A stretch of 64,000 nucleotides of DNA from Argyresthia goedartella (GCA_949825045.1 OX463832.1:20268552-20332551), one strand, 5' to 3'. Shown: positions 1 through 10,806, counted from the stretch's first letter. Made by a program: numbers and translations. Notes: generated by a model not told the origin, from the letters alone.

Positions 1-340
1 AAGAAACCTAAAGTTTACATGTACTGTATGTAGGTTAGGTACTATGACTTATGACATTATTGTATCTGTTCTGTATTGCTTTCTGTTAAGATGAGGTGAT
101 TAGTGTGGTTTAAGGAAATAAAATTAACTTGTAACTTATAAACAGTTATTATTATTCATCTTGATAGAACCTGCATAGAAATGGTACCAAACCAGTAAAT
201 AAATTAGATAGGTATTACTAAAATCAGCAAATATAAATCAAACTTTGGAATAAAGTATTGAACAATACATAATTGTCTTAATTACTCGACAGGGGGAATA
301 GGTTCGGAATCAATGACTCTCTTCTATCTCCAGATTTTAC
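1..340. other. AT-rich flank without a gene
   Basis: I see no coding signal here. There is an AATAAA at about 116 and short AT-rich tracts. It probably includes the 3' non-coding part of the minus-strand DIRS-like element that starts just to the right, but I could not find a terminal repeat. Confidence 0.4.
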
Positions 341-342
341 TT

Positions 343-2781
343 CTATTTGATAAAAATTTGGAAGGTTTTAGCAGACTTCCAGTTGCCTCGGGATAGTATG
401 TCACCAATGGGAAAGTGTTCGATCCAGTTTTTGGATGCAACAGCTGATCTGAAACTGCCAGGCGTAGCATTGATGTTTGCATCTTGAAGTAGTTTCTTCA
501 GCCAGCCCCCTATGATTGTACGTGCAGCAGCTTTGGGGTCGCCTGTAGTACTCACAAACAGATTATCGCACTTAGCAGCAATTCGCCTAGGTTTCCCCAA
601 CTCAATGAGGCGGCGTATCCAGTAGATAGGATCCAGTGACTTGTCCTTATTCTTATTTAGCTTCCATCCCGATTGTTGATGGGTAATGGAGTCAGTTTTG
701 GAGCCAAAAGATGGCCATAAGATTATGCTGTCATCTGAAATAACACAGTGTTCCTGAGTAACGGTATTTAAAGTTAAATCGTGTACACGTCTACCCGAGC
801 ATAGTAGGAGTAAAGCAGCCGCTCTTTGAGAGGTGGCAAATAAACTTGATGAATTGCAGGTTCTTTTAGAAAGATGGTTTACAAGGGAGTCTATAGCCCA
901 GATGGGGGCTTTGATAGGTTTAGGCTTAGCTAACCCAATGGACTTTAGGACTTGTTTTACAAGTGTATGTGAGTTTAGCTTATTACTTTCACTGGGATCA
1001 CAAAGAGTAGACACTACAGATTTATGGACAAGGATAGTGCTGTATGAAAGGCCTTCCTTTTGATGTAGATCAGTGAGGAATCGGGCCAGGTCTGAGCCTG
1101 TAGGTTTATGTGTATGTACCTTGTGAGTTATGGCCCAGTTTCGCCAACGGGTCCAAGCTGGTTTATACGTTCTAAGAGTGGATTCACGCCAGCTCGAACG
1201 GAGCAGAGCTTTTTGTTCCTCGCTCCAGTGACTTAGGTGTTCTTGCCAACCCCACATCTCCATATCTCCAGCGTCATCTCCGATATGTTGGGGGGCGGAC
1301 GTCCCGTCGTTACATCGACTAGGACCTGCGACAGGTTCCTTATCGTGAATGGGGGTGACAATGCGCGGCTCTTCAGGTCTGGTCTCCAGTAAACTTTGTG
1401 CCATCTCGGGGCTACGATCAGGTACACACCCAGTGCATTGTTTAAGTGCGTCAATACTCTGGGAATGAGATAAGGCGGCGGCAACAGCCATGCCAACTTG
1501 AAATCCCACTTGCTGCCTAGAGCATCGTAAATGCTCGCCTGGTTGTCGGTTCTGTCCAGTACAGTACGTTGGAACCACGTGAGCTCTCCTGGAAGCAAAA
1601 AGATGAGAGCAACTGCGAAGCAGACCATTTATCACTTTGAGACGTGATAAATGGTCTGCTTCGCAGTTGTAGTTCCCTGCTATGTGATAGATGGACATGT
1701 GAATGTTGTTATGGTCCAGTACTTGTAGCACTTTCATTGCCAGCTCCGTAAGGGCTATAGATTTCGCCCCTCCCTCTTTTCTTAGATAAAAGACGACAGT
1801 TTTGTTGTCGCACTGTATTAGCAGCGACTGTGAGCTCAGGAGCTGATAATGATGGCGTAAAACATTTAATATGGCCAAGATCGCCTTGTAGTTGCAATGA
1901 AGGTTCTGCTGTGAGGGTAGCCATGAGCCTGTTATTGAGATTTCGTTTAATTTGGCCCCCCAGCCGATGTCGCTGGCATCTGTTGTTAGGTAATGAGACG
2001 ATAGTGGGACATGAAGTAGAGTACTCTTCTGACAATTCAACTGCCACCATTCTAACTCGACTAGGGCTTTCGCAACTAGAGGAAAGGTTTTTGTCATCTT
2101 TAGTTTCAAGGCCTTGTTGGCCTGTAACTGTAAATACCGGTAATTTAGACGACCCCTCGGTACAGCAAAACTGGCAAAGTTCAGCAGGCCAATGAGACCT
2201 TGTAACTCTTTGACGGACGTTGTCCGTGTTATCAAGATTTTGGATACCGTGCAATGTATTTTTGCTACTAACCTCTGAGGGATGTATTTCGCGTTCTGCC
2301 ATGTGTTCCACACAATGCCCAGGTATTCCACTGCCTTCTGTGGGTTGCAAACAGATTTGTCTGTGTTCACTTGCCAGCCTAGGTGGGCGAGCGTGTTCAG
2401 TGTCAACGACACTTGATTTATGAGAGTGGCTTTGTTTTGATGAGCCAGCATAAAATCGTCGAGATACACGATGATCCGGATACCGTGATCGCGGAGGTAT
2501 TGTGCTATCCAGTTGGTAATTGAGACGAATATTCTCGGTGCTGAACAAAGGCCGAAGGGTAGGCACGTCATTTCCAGTATTTGTGGGTTTTTGTCGCCGT
2601 ACAGAAGGCGGAGAAACCTTCTGTGGCCTTCGAATACAGGGACATGGAAGTATGCCTGGTGAATGTGGCCAACCAATCCTTGGGTTGTAGAAAATCCGTT
2701 ACCCGATGAACATTTATTAGTCTGAAAAGTCGAGTGTTGACGTATTGGTTCAGATTTTTTAAGTTGAATATGCGCCTCCAT
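343..2781 (-). pseudogene. DIRS-like RT / RNase H / tyrosine recombinase frame
   Basis: This is an 812-codon open frame. RT palm motifs occur at about residues 45-120: QAYFHVPV, CLPFGLCSAP and the catalytic VYLDDFMLA. RNase H follows near residue 265 (TTDASDIGWGAKL) and ends near LSRLK. The last 300 residues match a DIRS tyrosine recombinase: an N-terminal core-binding part with STLRTYKPAW, then the catalytic part with QRAAALLLLCSGRRVHDL. The box II position usually written HxxR reads GSFR, and the terminal TFxxFY motif reads TFQIFIK, so the nucleophilic tyrosine appears to be isoleucine. Residues about 400-480 are not homologous in this frame because the real frame there is a different one. 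I infer an inactive copy. Confidence 0.75.
1233..1628 (-). pseudogene. Post-RNase H region of the DIRS-like element in an alternative frame
   Basis: Within the long recombinase-bearing frame, this second frame carries the family-typical segment downstream of RNase H. It contains DALGSKWDFKLAWLLPPPYL, then IPRVLTHLNN, then VAPRWHKVYWRPDL. The longer frame reaches FASRRAHVVPTYC just upstream, so a 1-base shift near 1575 joins the two. The segment ends at a stop at 1233, while the recombinase continues in the first frame. This may be a natural overlap of an RT/RH ORF with a recombinase ORF, as known in DIRS elements, combined with one indel. The alternative is two compensating indels. Confidence 0.65.
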
Positions 2782-2944
2782 GTGCCGTCGCTCTTGGGGC
2801 GCGGGAATATCGGGGAAATAAAGCTGGGCGCACCTTTTCTAGCACACCCTGCGAAATCATGTTTTTCATTATTTTCGACATTTGTTCTGATTCTGGTGTT
2901 TTCACACTGCGACTGTTTGGAATGTGCAATGGTGGTTTCAACAC
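2650..2944 (-). pseudogene. N-terminal RT part of the DIRS-like element, frame-shifted
   Basis: Two short frames carry the start of the RT domain. One has SEQMSKIMKNMISQGVLEKV (about 2825-2885). The other has ISPIFPRPKSDGTWRRIFNL followed by NLNQYV (about 2730-2815). They join by a shift near 2830. A further shift near 2660 leads into the long frame that carries the catalytic YLDD. Together they confirm that the RT was once continuous and is now broken. Confidence 0.7.
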
Positions 2945-3205
2945 AAAAGGAATGCGGCATCCTTGTATAATTTTTAGAATGTATGTGCAAGTAATTGGCC
3001 AGGAGATAAATGACCTTTATTTTATTATCTCGAATGATCATAAGAGTGACTTTGTGATTGACTAAATTACTTACTTCCTAACGAGCCATACATAGAACTG
3101 AGTTTTGGCTAAATGGTTCTGGTCAATGTTTCTTTTAAGTCTGACAAAACTAATCGGTGCACATTTGTTTACGGTCAGATTTTATAACTTTCCCAAATTC
3201 CTTTT

Positions 3206-4560
3206 TTAAAATTCCCAAAACTCCAACAAACCGATACGAACTACCTTTCTTGATTTTATGATAATTTTATATGATTTAGTTAAACAGTGCAAGTTGGGCA
3301 CGTTACAATACGTCAATTTAGGCACAAAGAGGCAGAAGCGGATGATTGTAAGGGCGATGTGGGGGTTCAGATTTGTCAGTTTGTCAAAAGTCTCCTTGAA
3401 TTTGGAAATTTGCTCAGTTATATAGCTGGGCATCCCATCCTCTAGGACTGGAGACCCCAGGAGGCAAAGTGATTGTTCGCTAAGAATTTTGATGCCAGGT
3501 GCTAAATTGTTAAATTCTTGTTCAATAATTATTCTTTGAGATGATTGTAGAAACCTACAATCGGAAAACTCCGATAAAAAACCTCGCACTTGGAATAATT
3601 TAGGTCCAGACCTATCTTGCCAAATTCAGTATTCAATGTTTTTAAATCTTCAAGTAAAGTTTTTGCGTCGCCTCCCAGGGTACCGTCGTCGAGGTTCCAT
3701 ACGTTGAATTTTGAATGTAGGCTTGTTATGGCCGGATGGATTGCCAAACTGAAGATGGCCGGTCCGAGTGGGTCACCCTGCTGGCAGCCAACTGCTGAGT
3801 GTAAGAGATGATTATTGTATAATAATTTTGATTTTTTGCTGTAGCATTGCCAAAGATATTTGTATATGGACGGGGTGTGTATTTTAACTTGTGTAAGCAC
3901 CCCTGTGTGGGCACCCCTATCTACCGAATTGAATGCATTTTGGACGTCTACTTTCAACAGCACCTCGCCTCCCTAATTGGCAAGAAAGGTCCGAGCCGCG
4001 TGAACAGCGGCCTCGCATCCTCCCCTGCTGCCAAAGCCCATCTGCGTCGGTTGAAATAAGTGCCCAAGATCTGGTAAAATATATCTGCAACAGATCTTGG
4101 ATACTATCCGCCTGATGGTGTTACCGACAGCGATAGGCCTTATACCCCCGTCCTTCTTTTTGAGGGCACATAGGTTCGCCCCGTAGAGCAGATCTGTGAT
4201 GCCCTCTTACACCCCGCCGGAGAGCATCAAGTTGACAAGCTCGGTGATGTCTGTCAGGAGGGTCCGTCCTGCGTCCCCGACGCGCCACACAGCATGTCTT
4301 TGTAATGTTGCGGTGACAGGCCGTCGAGGCCGCCGGCCGAACCGCTCCTGAAAGACATCACCACTGCCAGGACGTCATCGGCCAAGGCACGCTGGGTGGG
4401 GTCGGAAGGAGCGGGGGGGTCAGGGAGCTGAAGCGCCGATGCTGGAGCCAGATGCTTGGACTCCAGTGCCTGAAGGGTTTCGGGAGAGTCAGGGGCGACC
4501 GCAGCGCTGGAAAACAAAAGTTGGGCGGCTCCCTTAATATCTCCATCACTCACTTTGGTT
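3206..4560 (-). pseudogene. RT domain of the R2/NeSL-like LINE with in-frame stops
   Basis: One frame can be followed from the linker through the whole RT palm if two stop codons are passed. These are a TAA at 4207-4209, before block 1, and a TAG at 3973-3975, just before KVDVQNAFNSVD. Around 3590 the frame shifts into a C-terminal piece containing PGIKILSEQSLCLLGSPVL, then the HIALTIIRFCLFVPKLTYC segment typical of the region after the palm. The piece stops at 3206, so the C-terminal endonuclease expected in this group is missing. It is not functional. Confidence 0.75.
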
Positions 4561-5013
4561 TCTATTGATTTGATGACTTTGTATTGACTGAATGGGCCTA
4601 AATAGTTGTTTTGAATAGATTGGACATTATTTTTGCAGTTATTCTTTATTTTATGTGTAAGGGAGCCGCTTGAGTGTGTTCCTTTTTCCACATGCAGCAC
4701 CCGGTACGAAAAAGTCAGTAGCTGCTCCGAGCTCTGATGATCATTTTGTGCTGTCACTTGTTTTATGGCTTTGGACAGAGAGGTCGCCACAGATGTCCTG
4801 GCGCCTCGAGGAATTATTTTTACTATTGGGATGTTTTTTTTTTAATTTGGCTAAATCTTTCCAAAGGTCCGAGTTGGGGTTGATGGGTAGATTTGGGGAT
4901 TGTGTAGGGCCGAAGGTGTGGGTTTTCTGGGTGTTAATGTTTTTGTGAACTTTGCCAATATGAATTTTGAGACCTCTCTGTCCTATAAAGAAACGGGATT
5001 GCGTACACTCCAC
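3206..5013 (-). mobile_element. R2/NeSL-like non-LTR retrotransposon, decayed
   Basis: On the minus strand a zinc-finger-like N-terminus (about 4940-5010), a linker (4254-4560) and an RT domain (3590-4250) occur in order. The zinc finger reads ECTQSRFFIGQRGLKIH and then VH, with the second cysteine apparently serine. RT block 1 reads LCALKKKDGGIRPIAVGN, then QMGFGSRGGCEAAVHAAR, KVDVQNAFNSVDR, QQGDPLGPAIFSLAIH and an LDDG active site (VWNLDDGTLGG). Lack of an APE endonuclease, an N-terminal finger and the LDDG form suggest the R2/NeSL/Utopia side of the LINE tree. That clade assignment is inference. Confidence 0.75.
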
Positions 5014-5019
5014 CGACGG

Positions 5020-6240
5020 GGTAATGTGCTGGCTGCCGGCTGACTGTGATATAGGGGTACAAGTTATATGAATATGATATTAACAATGACATTATATAAA
5101 AAAGGCATGTCTAGAAAACGTATAAAAAAGATCTTAAGACAAACAAATACAATAAAAATTGTCTCAGCACTAAAGTAGGGTGTAGAATTCGTAATCACTA
5201 TTTGGTTACGTCAGCAAAAGCTCCCAAGCATATTTCTCCTCAGCAATAAAGCACAGCAAAAGCGAGCGGGGCTGGCGAAACAACGGTGGAGGCTGACCCG
5301 CCACAGGGCGGAGTGGCGAATTGGATGAAAGAGGTTTTTAGCTCGGTTGAGTCGCGTAACACAGTTCCGAAGCACGGTCACCGCGTAGTCTGATGTCGTA
5401 CCACATATGACGTTAAAACTCGCAGAGTTCATGGGCTTATGTCGCAACTCTCACCGCCAGTCTCGTGGTGGCTAAGTGGTGGTAGACCCAGTAGACCCAC
5501 GTTTTACGCAGGTGATGAATATCGTGGCAGATGCTGTCACTTTACTGAGAGTCACGTTATATCAGGAATAATTGGAAGAACCCGTATGAGTCATAATTTA
5601 TTTATTTATTACAAGGTATGATGTACAGCATTACAAGCAATGACCAATACGCTATAGAAAAAACAAATAGAGGTAAAGGGTAATGCATATTTACATATAA
5701 ATTACAAATCAGGTTCCATTTTAAATAAAGCACAATACAATTAAAAACAACAATGTACACAATAAAAGCAAATTTAAATTAAATTCAATATTGTCAGATA
5801 ATGTCACAGTATGTCAGATAATGTCAAGGTTGGGATTCAAATCTGAGATGTCAACATATTTAATACGTAAAGGGTAGACCAGATGATTCACTTTTTAGCT
5901 CGCCAAGTCATTTTCACATGTTAAGTCATGACATTACGATTTGTGTTCTGTGATCTTATTTTTTTTTTATTGCACCGACGGAAAAACAGCCGGATGGAAC
6001 GGACGGGCAACCGGACGGTATGAACGGTAGTTATTTTATGTTCGCAGTTCGATTATATTTATTTTGCGGTTTCTTTATTTTATTTTTTGTTTGTGCTGCC
6101 CGCCAACGTCTCATTCTATTGTTATATTGTATTTATTTCCATATTGTACTCATGTAAACCCAGGGTATGGCTGGGTTCGGGCTTTCTGTTTTTTAGATAG
6201 TTGAGAATTTAGATACTTTTTATTTTTTGTGATTTTAGTA
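5020..6240. other. Intergenic, no recognisable gene
   Basis: 5200-5560 is richer in GC than its surroundings but shows no domain in any frame. At 5595-5625 a TTTATTTATT tract followed by unique sequence could be the reversed AATAAA-repeat tail of a LINE 3' end. This is weak. 5950-6170 is repeat-like sequence I could not place. Confidence 0.35.
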
Positions 6241-6291
6241 GGTTTAATTGTATTTATTTTATTATTTATTTATTATATAATAATTACTTAT

Positions 6292-6590
6292 ATGAGTACC
6301 TACAACTTTAGTGAGAGTTACTTCTCCTGCTCCGAAAGTGAAGATTCCGATAGCGTGGGAAGTGGATTGCCGTCCACGAACGACGTTTAGCCTATTGCCC
6401 TCAAACGTGTGTTTTCCAACCTCGGTAGGAACTTCAATGTCGTTCACATAAATGCTCAGAGCATTCATTCCAGTCATGCCGACATTATTGACTCCTTCAG
6501 CAATCAGAGCATTCATGGTATTCTGATCTCCGAATCATTTCTTAAACCCTCTCTTCCTTGTATGCTCTGCCGGGGTACAGGCTGTATCAA
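6292..6590 (+). pseudogene. LINE endonuclease, N-terminal part
   Basis: An ATG at 6292 opens a frame rich in Ser/Asp/Glu. It meets a TAG at 6388-6390 and continues in the same frame as NFNVVHINAQSIHSSHADII, the first block of an APE-type endonuclease, with the catalytic Asn in HINAQS. It goes on to GILISESFLKPSLP. The frame ends where the nested element begins near 6590. The TAG looks like a nonsense mutation in the linker before the domain. Confidence 0.65.
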
Positions 6591-6597
6591 ATACAAA

Positions 6598-7849
6598 TAA
6601 ATACAAATACAAAATCATTTATTTGTGGAATGTAGGTGGATATATAAGTTGGTAAATACATTTATGTACTCTACATTCTGCTAAAAAAAGCATACAAATA
6701 TTTTCATTACTTATAGTCTAACATGCAATTCTAATAGTTGATCAAATTAATGTATTTAACAAATTCAAAAGTCTCAATTGAAGTTTATCATACATGTTAT
6801 AGAAAGTGGCTCAGTGGCTCTGTAAAGTTATTTGCAGAATTCCTTGTCATTTAAATATTCAACAATAGAGTAATAACACTTCTCAATCAATATGGATTTA
6901 AGCTTTAATTTAAAAGTATTAACATTAAGGCTTTTAATATTATTAGGAATTTTATTGTAAATTTTTGGAGCTAGTCCAATTACGCTTTTACTAAGTGGAG
7001 CCGTTTTTGAGGTTACATTTTGAAGCCTATGAGGATTTCTTAATCTATTAGTTTTCGTAAATAATATTGGGTTCGTTTTTACAAATAAAGCAACTTCAAA
7101 AATGTACATAGAGGGAAACGTTAGTAACTTCAGTTCTTTAAAATATGGTTTACAGGTGTCTGTTGATTTTAATTTACACATTGCTCTAAGACATCTCTTT
7201 TGAGATTTGAATATAATTTCTCTATTTGAACAGTTCCCCCAGAATATGATACCATAACGAAGCGTGGAAGCTACATAGCCGTGATAGGCACATAGCACTG
7301 CGTCACGGTTCACAACTTTAGCGAGCTTATATAACGCGTATGAGAATTTATAGAGTTTTTTGCAGATTTCTTCTGATTGTGGCTTCCAAGTCAAGTTTTT
7401 ATCTATAACTAACCCTAAGAATTTGGTTTGGTTCACTTCTTCAATTGTTTCACCCTTGTAGTTTACATTTGGGTTCAAATATTCTACCTTTTGACTAAAA
7501 TGCATCACCTTGGTTTTGTCAATATTTATAAGCAGGTTATCATTAGTAAGCCAATCTATGATGTTGCTGAGAGTACTATTAATATCTTTCTCGTAGTCTA
7601 CATCATTATTCCTTTTTATTAGAACTGTGCTATCATCGGCAAACAGTACCATGGGGTGGTGTACATTATTCGGCATGTCGTTAATGTACAGTAAAAACAA
7701 CAGCGGCCCCAATACGCTGCCTTGTGGTACTCCAAAGCAAGTCTTTCTAGGCTCCGATCTAAAACTTATTTCCCGAGCCCTATGCTGACATATTTGGGTT
7801 ATTTCTGTGTATTGATATCTGTCACTGAGATATGACTTTATAAGATCAT
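6598..7849 (-). pseudogene. 5'-truncated Jockey/CR1-type LINE inserted in the endonuclease of another LINE
   Basis: An uninterrupted minus-strand frame runs from 7849 to 6828. It starts inside the RT with SYLSDRYQYTEI, then CFGVPQGSVLGPLLF, the catalytic MVLFADDSTVLI, KFLGLVIDKNLTW and the RT thumb with YHGYVASTLRYGIIFWGNC. The C-terminus is complete (stop at 6828). The 3' non-coding part is about 230 bp and ends in a TTTGTA-type repeat near 6590-6610. The 5' truncation at 7849 is the usual outcome of target-primed reverse transcription. The coding part is still open, so this insertion is younger than its host element. Confidence 0.8.
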
Positions 7850-8317
7850 CGGAATGATAGGACAGGTAAGGCTGGTGGCGGTGTTGCTATTTACCTTCGT
7901 TCCGACATTTCTTGCAAAGTCATCAGCCACTCACCTTGTCTGTACTCTGGATCCACTGAACACCTCTTTCTCGAGTTATGCTTGCATCACACTAAGGTCC
8001 TTCTGGGTGTCTTCTATAGCCCCTCTCTCCTCATCGACGACTTTGACTCTTTTGAAAGCATCCTAAATGATCTATCTCCCCTTTACAGTGACACAGTTAT
8101 CCTAGGTGATTTCAATACCATTTTGCTTAAAAATGATGTTCGCTCAGCCAAACTCCAGTCTATCATCAGCTCCCTAAATTTAAATATTCTTCCCCTGAGT
8201 GCAACTCACTTCCAGCCCCAATGCACCCCCTCTCTTCTGGATCTTATGATTGTTTCTAACATATCCAAGGTTGCTACGCATGGCCAACTTAACGCCCCTT
8301 CTCCTTTCACGATTTGA
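7850..8317 (+). pseudogene. LINE endonuclease, C-terminal part
   Basis: This frame resumes the interrupted endonuclease immediately after the nested LINE. It starts RNDRTGKAGGGVAIYLRSD, then VLLGVFYSPS, TVILGDFNT (the GDFN block) and SLLDLMIVSN. It stops at 8315-8317, and the last block (usually SDH) lies in the next frame (FSFHDLIYLSFKL), so a small indel lies near 8290-8305. The blocks and their order match APE-type endonucleases of Jockey/CR1 LINEs. Confidence 0.75.
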
Positions 8318-8856
8318 TTTATCTCTCGTTCAAGTTATGGCCTCCCAAGGGCGCAGCAAAATTCCTGGATATTCGCAGTTTCAAGGGTATGGATCTCAGC
8401 TCCCTTAAGTCTGACGCCGCTTCTATAGACTGGTCTCCTGTCCAGACCCTTCTTCTGCCTTTAATTGACTACGCCAATGTTTGCTGGGCCAGCGCGAACG
8501 AAGATCTACTGAACAAACTCGAGCGACTTCAAAATCTCGGGATTCGGTTTATCTTCGGTCTCCGCAAGTACGATCACGTGTCCCAATATCGCAGGGAATT
8601 AGGCTGGCTCCCGATCCGACTTAGTCGTGATATGCACATTCTCTCCTTCCTCTTCAATATTTTGAGAAATCCGCACTATCCCGCATATCTTCTTGAACAT
8701 TTTGAGTTTCTTTTCTCTGGGGATAGACTTCGGAGATCTCACACGGTGTCACTTTTGTCAATTCCTCAGCACAACACTGTTGCTTACGAGCACTCGTTTA
8801 GGTTAAGGGCAATACGTTTGTGGAATGTGCGGGATGTGCAATCCCTGCGCTATTAG
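8290..8856 (+). pseudogene. Endonuclease tail fused to RT C-terminus by internal deletion
   Basis: One open frame begins with the last endonuclease block (HDLIYLSFKLWPPK) and a linker (SLKSDAASIDW). At about 8440 it jumps directly into the RT thumb and C-terminus (LLPLIDYANVCWASANEDLL, then LERLQNLGIRFIFGLRK). A full LINE would have some 400-500 residues with the YXDD active site between these points. The fused frame is intact to its stop at 8856, so the deletion was in frame or the frame has been kept by chance. Confidence 0.7.
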
Positions 8857-9205
8857 GGATTGCACATCCTTGTTCTCTTTTAAGAAAAAATTTAAACAGC
8901 ATCATCTCCTCCGCATAGTGGGCATCTTATAGTATGTATGTGTATCTATGTATTTACTGTATTCTATTAATTTATTTTATAGTAAGTGTGTAGGATGTAT
9001 TGTGATTTATCTGATAGTATATTGACTGTATTTCTTTCTTTTAACTCTTAATTGTACACTAGGACTACCTCTCTATAAATATTTTTTCATTTCCTCACAG
9101 GTTAGCAGTAAGAAATTTCTTTTTAGAAATAAGCTCACTTTTGCAAATTGTTCATTATATTTTTTCCATGGTGTTTTCTGTGCAATAAATAATAATAATA
9201 ATTAT

Positions 9206-10305
9206 TATACATAGAATATCAATGTCAAAATAATCCAAAGACAATACTTTCATAAGTTCATCTCGCAGAACCTGCCACATTCCAGTACAATATGCCTCCA
9301 TGCATCACCAAACAGATCAGTCAATGGTGCTGCACCCAACAGAGCGTAGAGGCTGTCCCGCGCCCTCACCAGCGGAGACCGCTGGCGCCACCGTGTGGTG
9401 TGTACCGCCCGCTAACAGCTGGTGCCTGCGCGCGCGGAGATATCTGTCGGGCACGTATAGCGCGTATACCGTACTGACAAGCGCGGCGCAGTCGCTGTCG
9501 CCTCGCAACAATTGACACACAGTTAGAAGCTGCTCGGTGTTACGTCTGACCTCTAGTGAGTTGTACCCGAGCATACCCAATATATAAGCGGATGGATAAA
9601 GGTAAGGGTAGTATCCAAATTTCCTCTTATACAAGTATCGTAGGAAAGCTTTGTGTACCTTCTCGAGCATAAGGACGTACGAGCTTTCGTGCGGGTTCCA
9701 AACAACCGAGCTAGATTCAAGTTTGGTTCTCACTAGGGCTGTGTAAAGGAGCTGGACCACACCCAGGTTCTGGAATCCCTTACTATTCCGTATTACAAAC
9801 CCTAATCTTTTAAAGCATTCTTTGGCTAAAGTGCTCATGTGCTCGTGGAATGTAAGTTTAGGGTCGAACGTAACACCGAGATCCTTTATCGAATACACAC
9901 GAGTCAAAGACTCCGTACCGAGTGTATACGTCGCGCTGATAGGCTGAGAACAGCGCGTGAAAGACATTAAATAACACTTAGCATTATTGAAAAGGAGGTT
10001 GTTATTCACACTCCATCTATAGACCGCGTCTAGATCTTCTTCCAGCAAACAATAATCATCCTCTGAGTTTACGGGAAGTATCAGTTTCAGATCGTCCGCA
10101 TACAGATGGCAATTGGCATGTTTGAGCTCTAACTCCAGGTCATTTATCATAATGATAAATAACAAAGGACCAAGAATAGACCCTTGACTAACGCCCGACC
10201 CTGTATTGTACGGCCGAGACTCGAAACAGCCATGTCGCAGATATTGCTGGTGGTCCTTCAGATAGTCAGCGAAGAAAACCAACAGCCGAGGGTGTCGCAT
10301 TTATG
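9206..10305 (-). pseudogene. 5'-truncated Jockey-type LINE
   Basis: A 327-codon minus-strand frame starts inside the RT (FADYLKDHQQYL), then SGVSQGSILGPLLFIIMIND, the catalytic CHLYADDLKLIL and SIKDLGVTFDPKLTF, and ends with the thumb and C-terminal region (SSSVVWNPHESSYV, then KVHKAFLRYLY). The 5' end is truncated near 10305. The 3' end lies against the AAT-repeat tail of the plus-strand LINE at 9186-9215, so the two elements meet tail to tail. Confidence 0.8.
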
Positions 10306-10376
10306 TCGTTATGCGCAGTAAAGTTAATGAAGTTTTATGAATTAAATGCAATGAAAGTCTAACTACGAGAAGCTAA

Positions 10377-10806
10377 AAGAATTAATAAAAAAAACGGTCA
10401 AGTGCGAGTCTAAATCGCGCACGAAGGGTTCCGTACCACCGTTCAATGGAAGCGATGGTGTGGAGTGAATAGTTTGGATTTTACACAGCAAAATATTGTT
10501 TACAAAGTTATTGGTGCGGTTACTTTCACACTCCATGTACGTAACCAGGTGCATCCATAAGTTTGTATGTGGAATTGAAAGAATTGTTGTATGGGAGCCC
10601 CCTTAAATATTTCTTTTATCCTGTTTTTTAGTATTTGTTGTTATAGCGGCAACAGAAATACATAATCTGTGAAAATTTCAACTCTCTATCTAGCTAGGTT
10701 CTTGAGATACAGCCTGGTGACAGACGGACGGACGGACGGACGGACGGACAGCGAAGTCTTAGTAATAGGGTCCCGTTTGGAACCCTTCGGGCACGGAACC
10801 CTAAAA
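10377..10806 (+). repeat. Dispersed repeat family A, copy 1
   Basis: The copy begins with cggtcaagtgcgagtc and gaagggttccgtacc. It contains tatttgttgttatagcggc and a GGAC microsatellite (10725-10750), and ends with tagggtcccgtttgg and ggcacggaaccctaaaaa. The outer gggttccgt / acggaaccct pair forms an inverted repeat. It is non-coding. Further copies or pieces lie at 48817-49447, 50446-51190, 58738-58925, 59600-59680 and 61468-61560. I recognise it as a very common lepidopteran repeat but do not assign a name. Confidence 0.75.

Larger units (their letters stand above)
343..3041 (-). mobile_element. DIRS-like tyrosine-recombinase retrotransposon, decayed
   Basis: Reading on the minus strand, the order is reverse transcriptase, RNase H, a conserved post-RNase H region, then a tyrosine recombinase. 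That order and the recombinase in place of a DDE integrase mark the DIRS order of retrotransposons. No gag and no methyltransferase domain are recognisable. The coding information is spread over several frames, so at least two frame disruptions lie in the RT part and another near 1575. I could not find the split or inverted terminal repeats that DIRS elements usually carry, so the ends are approximate. Confidence 0.8.
6292..9205 (+). mobile_element. Jockey/CR1-type LINE with internal RT deletion and nested LINE
   Basis: The plus-strand remains of one LINE are visible as an endonuclease start (6292-6590), the rest of the endonuclease (7850-8317) and an RT C-terminal region (about 8440-8856). 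The endonuclease is split by a minus-strand LINE. Between the endonuclease end and the RT C-terminus the whole RT palm is missing. The 3' non-coding part ends with caataaataataataataa near 9185-9203, an AAT-repeat tail. It is a doubly damaged relic. Confidence 0.75.

Noticed and set aside
1709..2566. 285-codon minus-strand frame over the DIRS RT/RNase H
   Set aside because: The neighbouring frame carries the YLDD and RNase H motifs. This one has no homology apart from lying over the same DNA.
5211..5447. 78-codon minus-strand frame in a GC-richer patch
   Set aside because: No recognisable domain and no second copy. The patch may be a repeat, but I could not support a gene.
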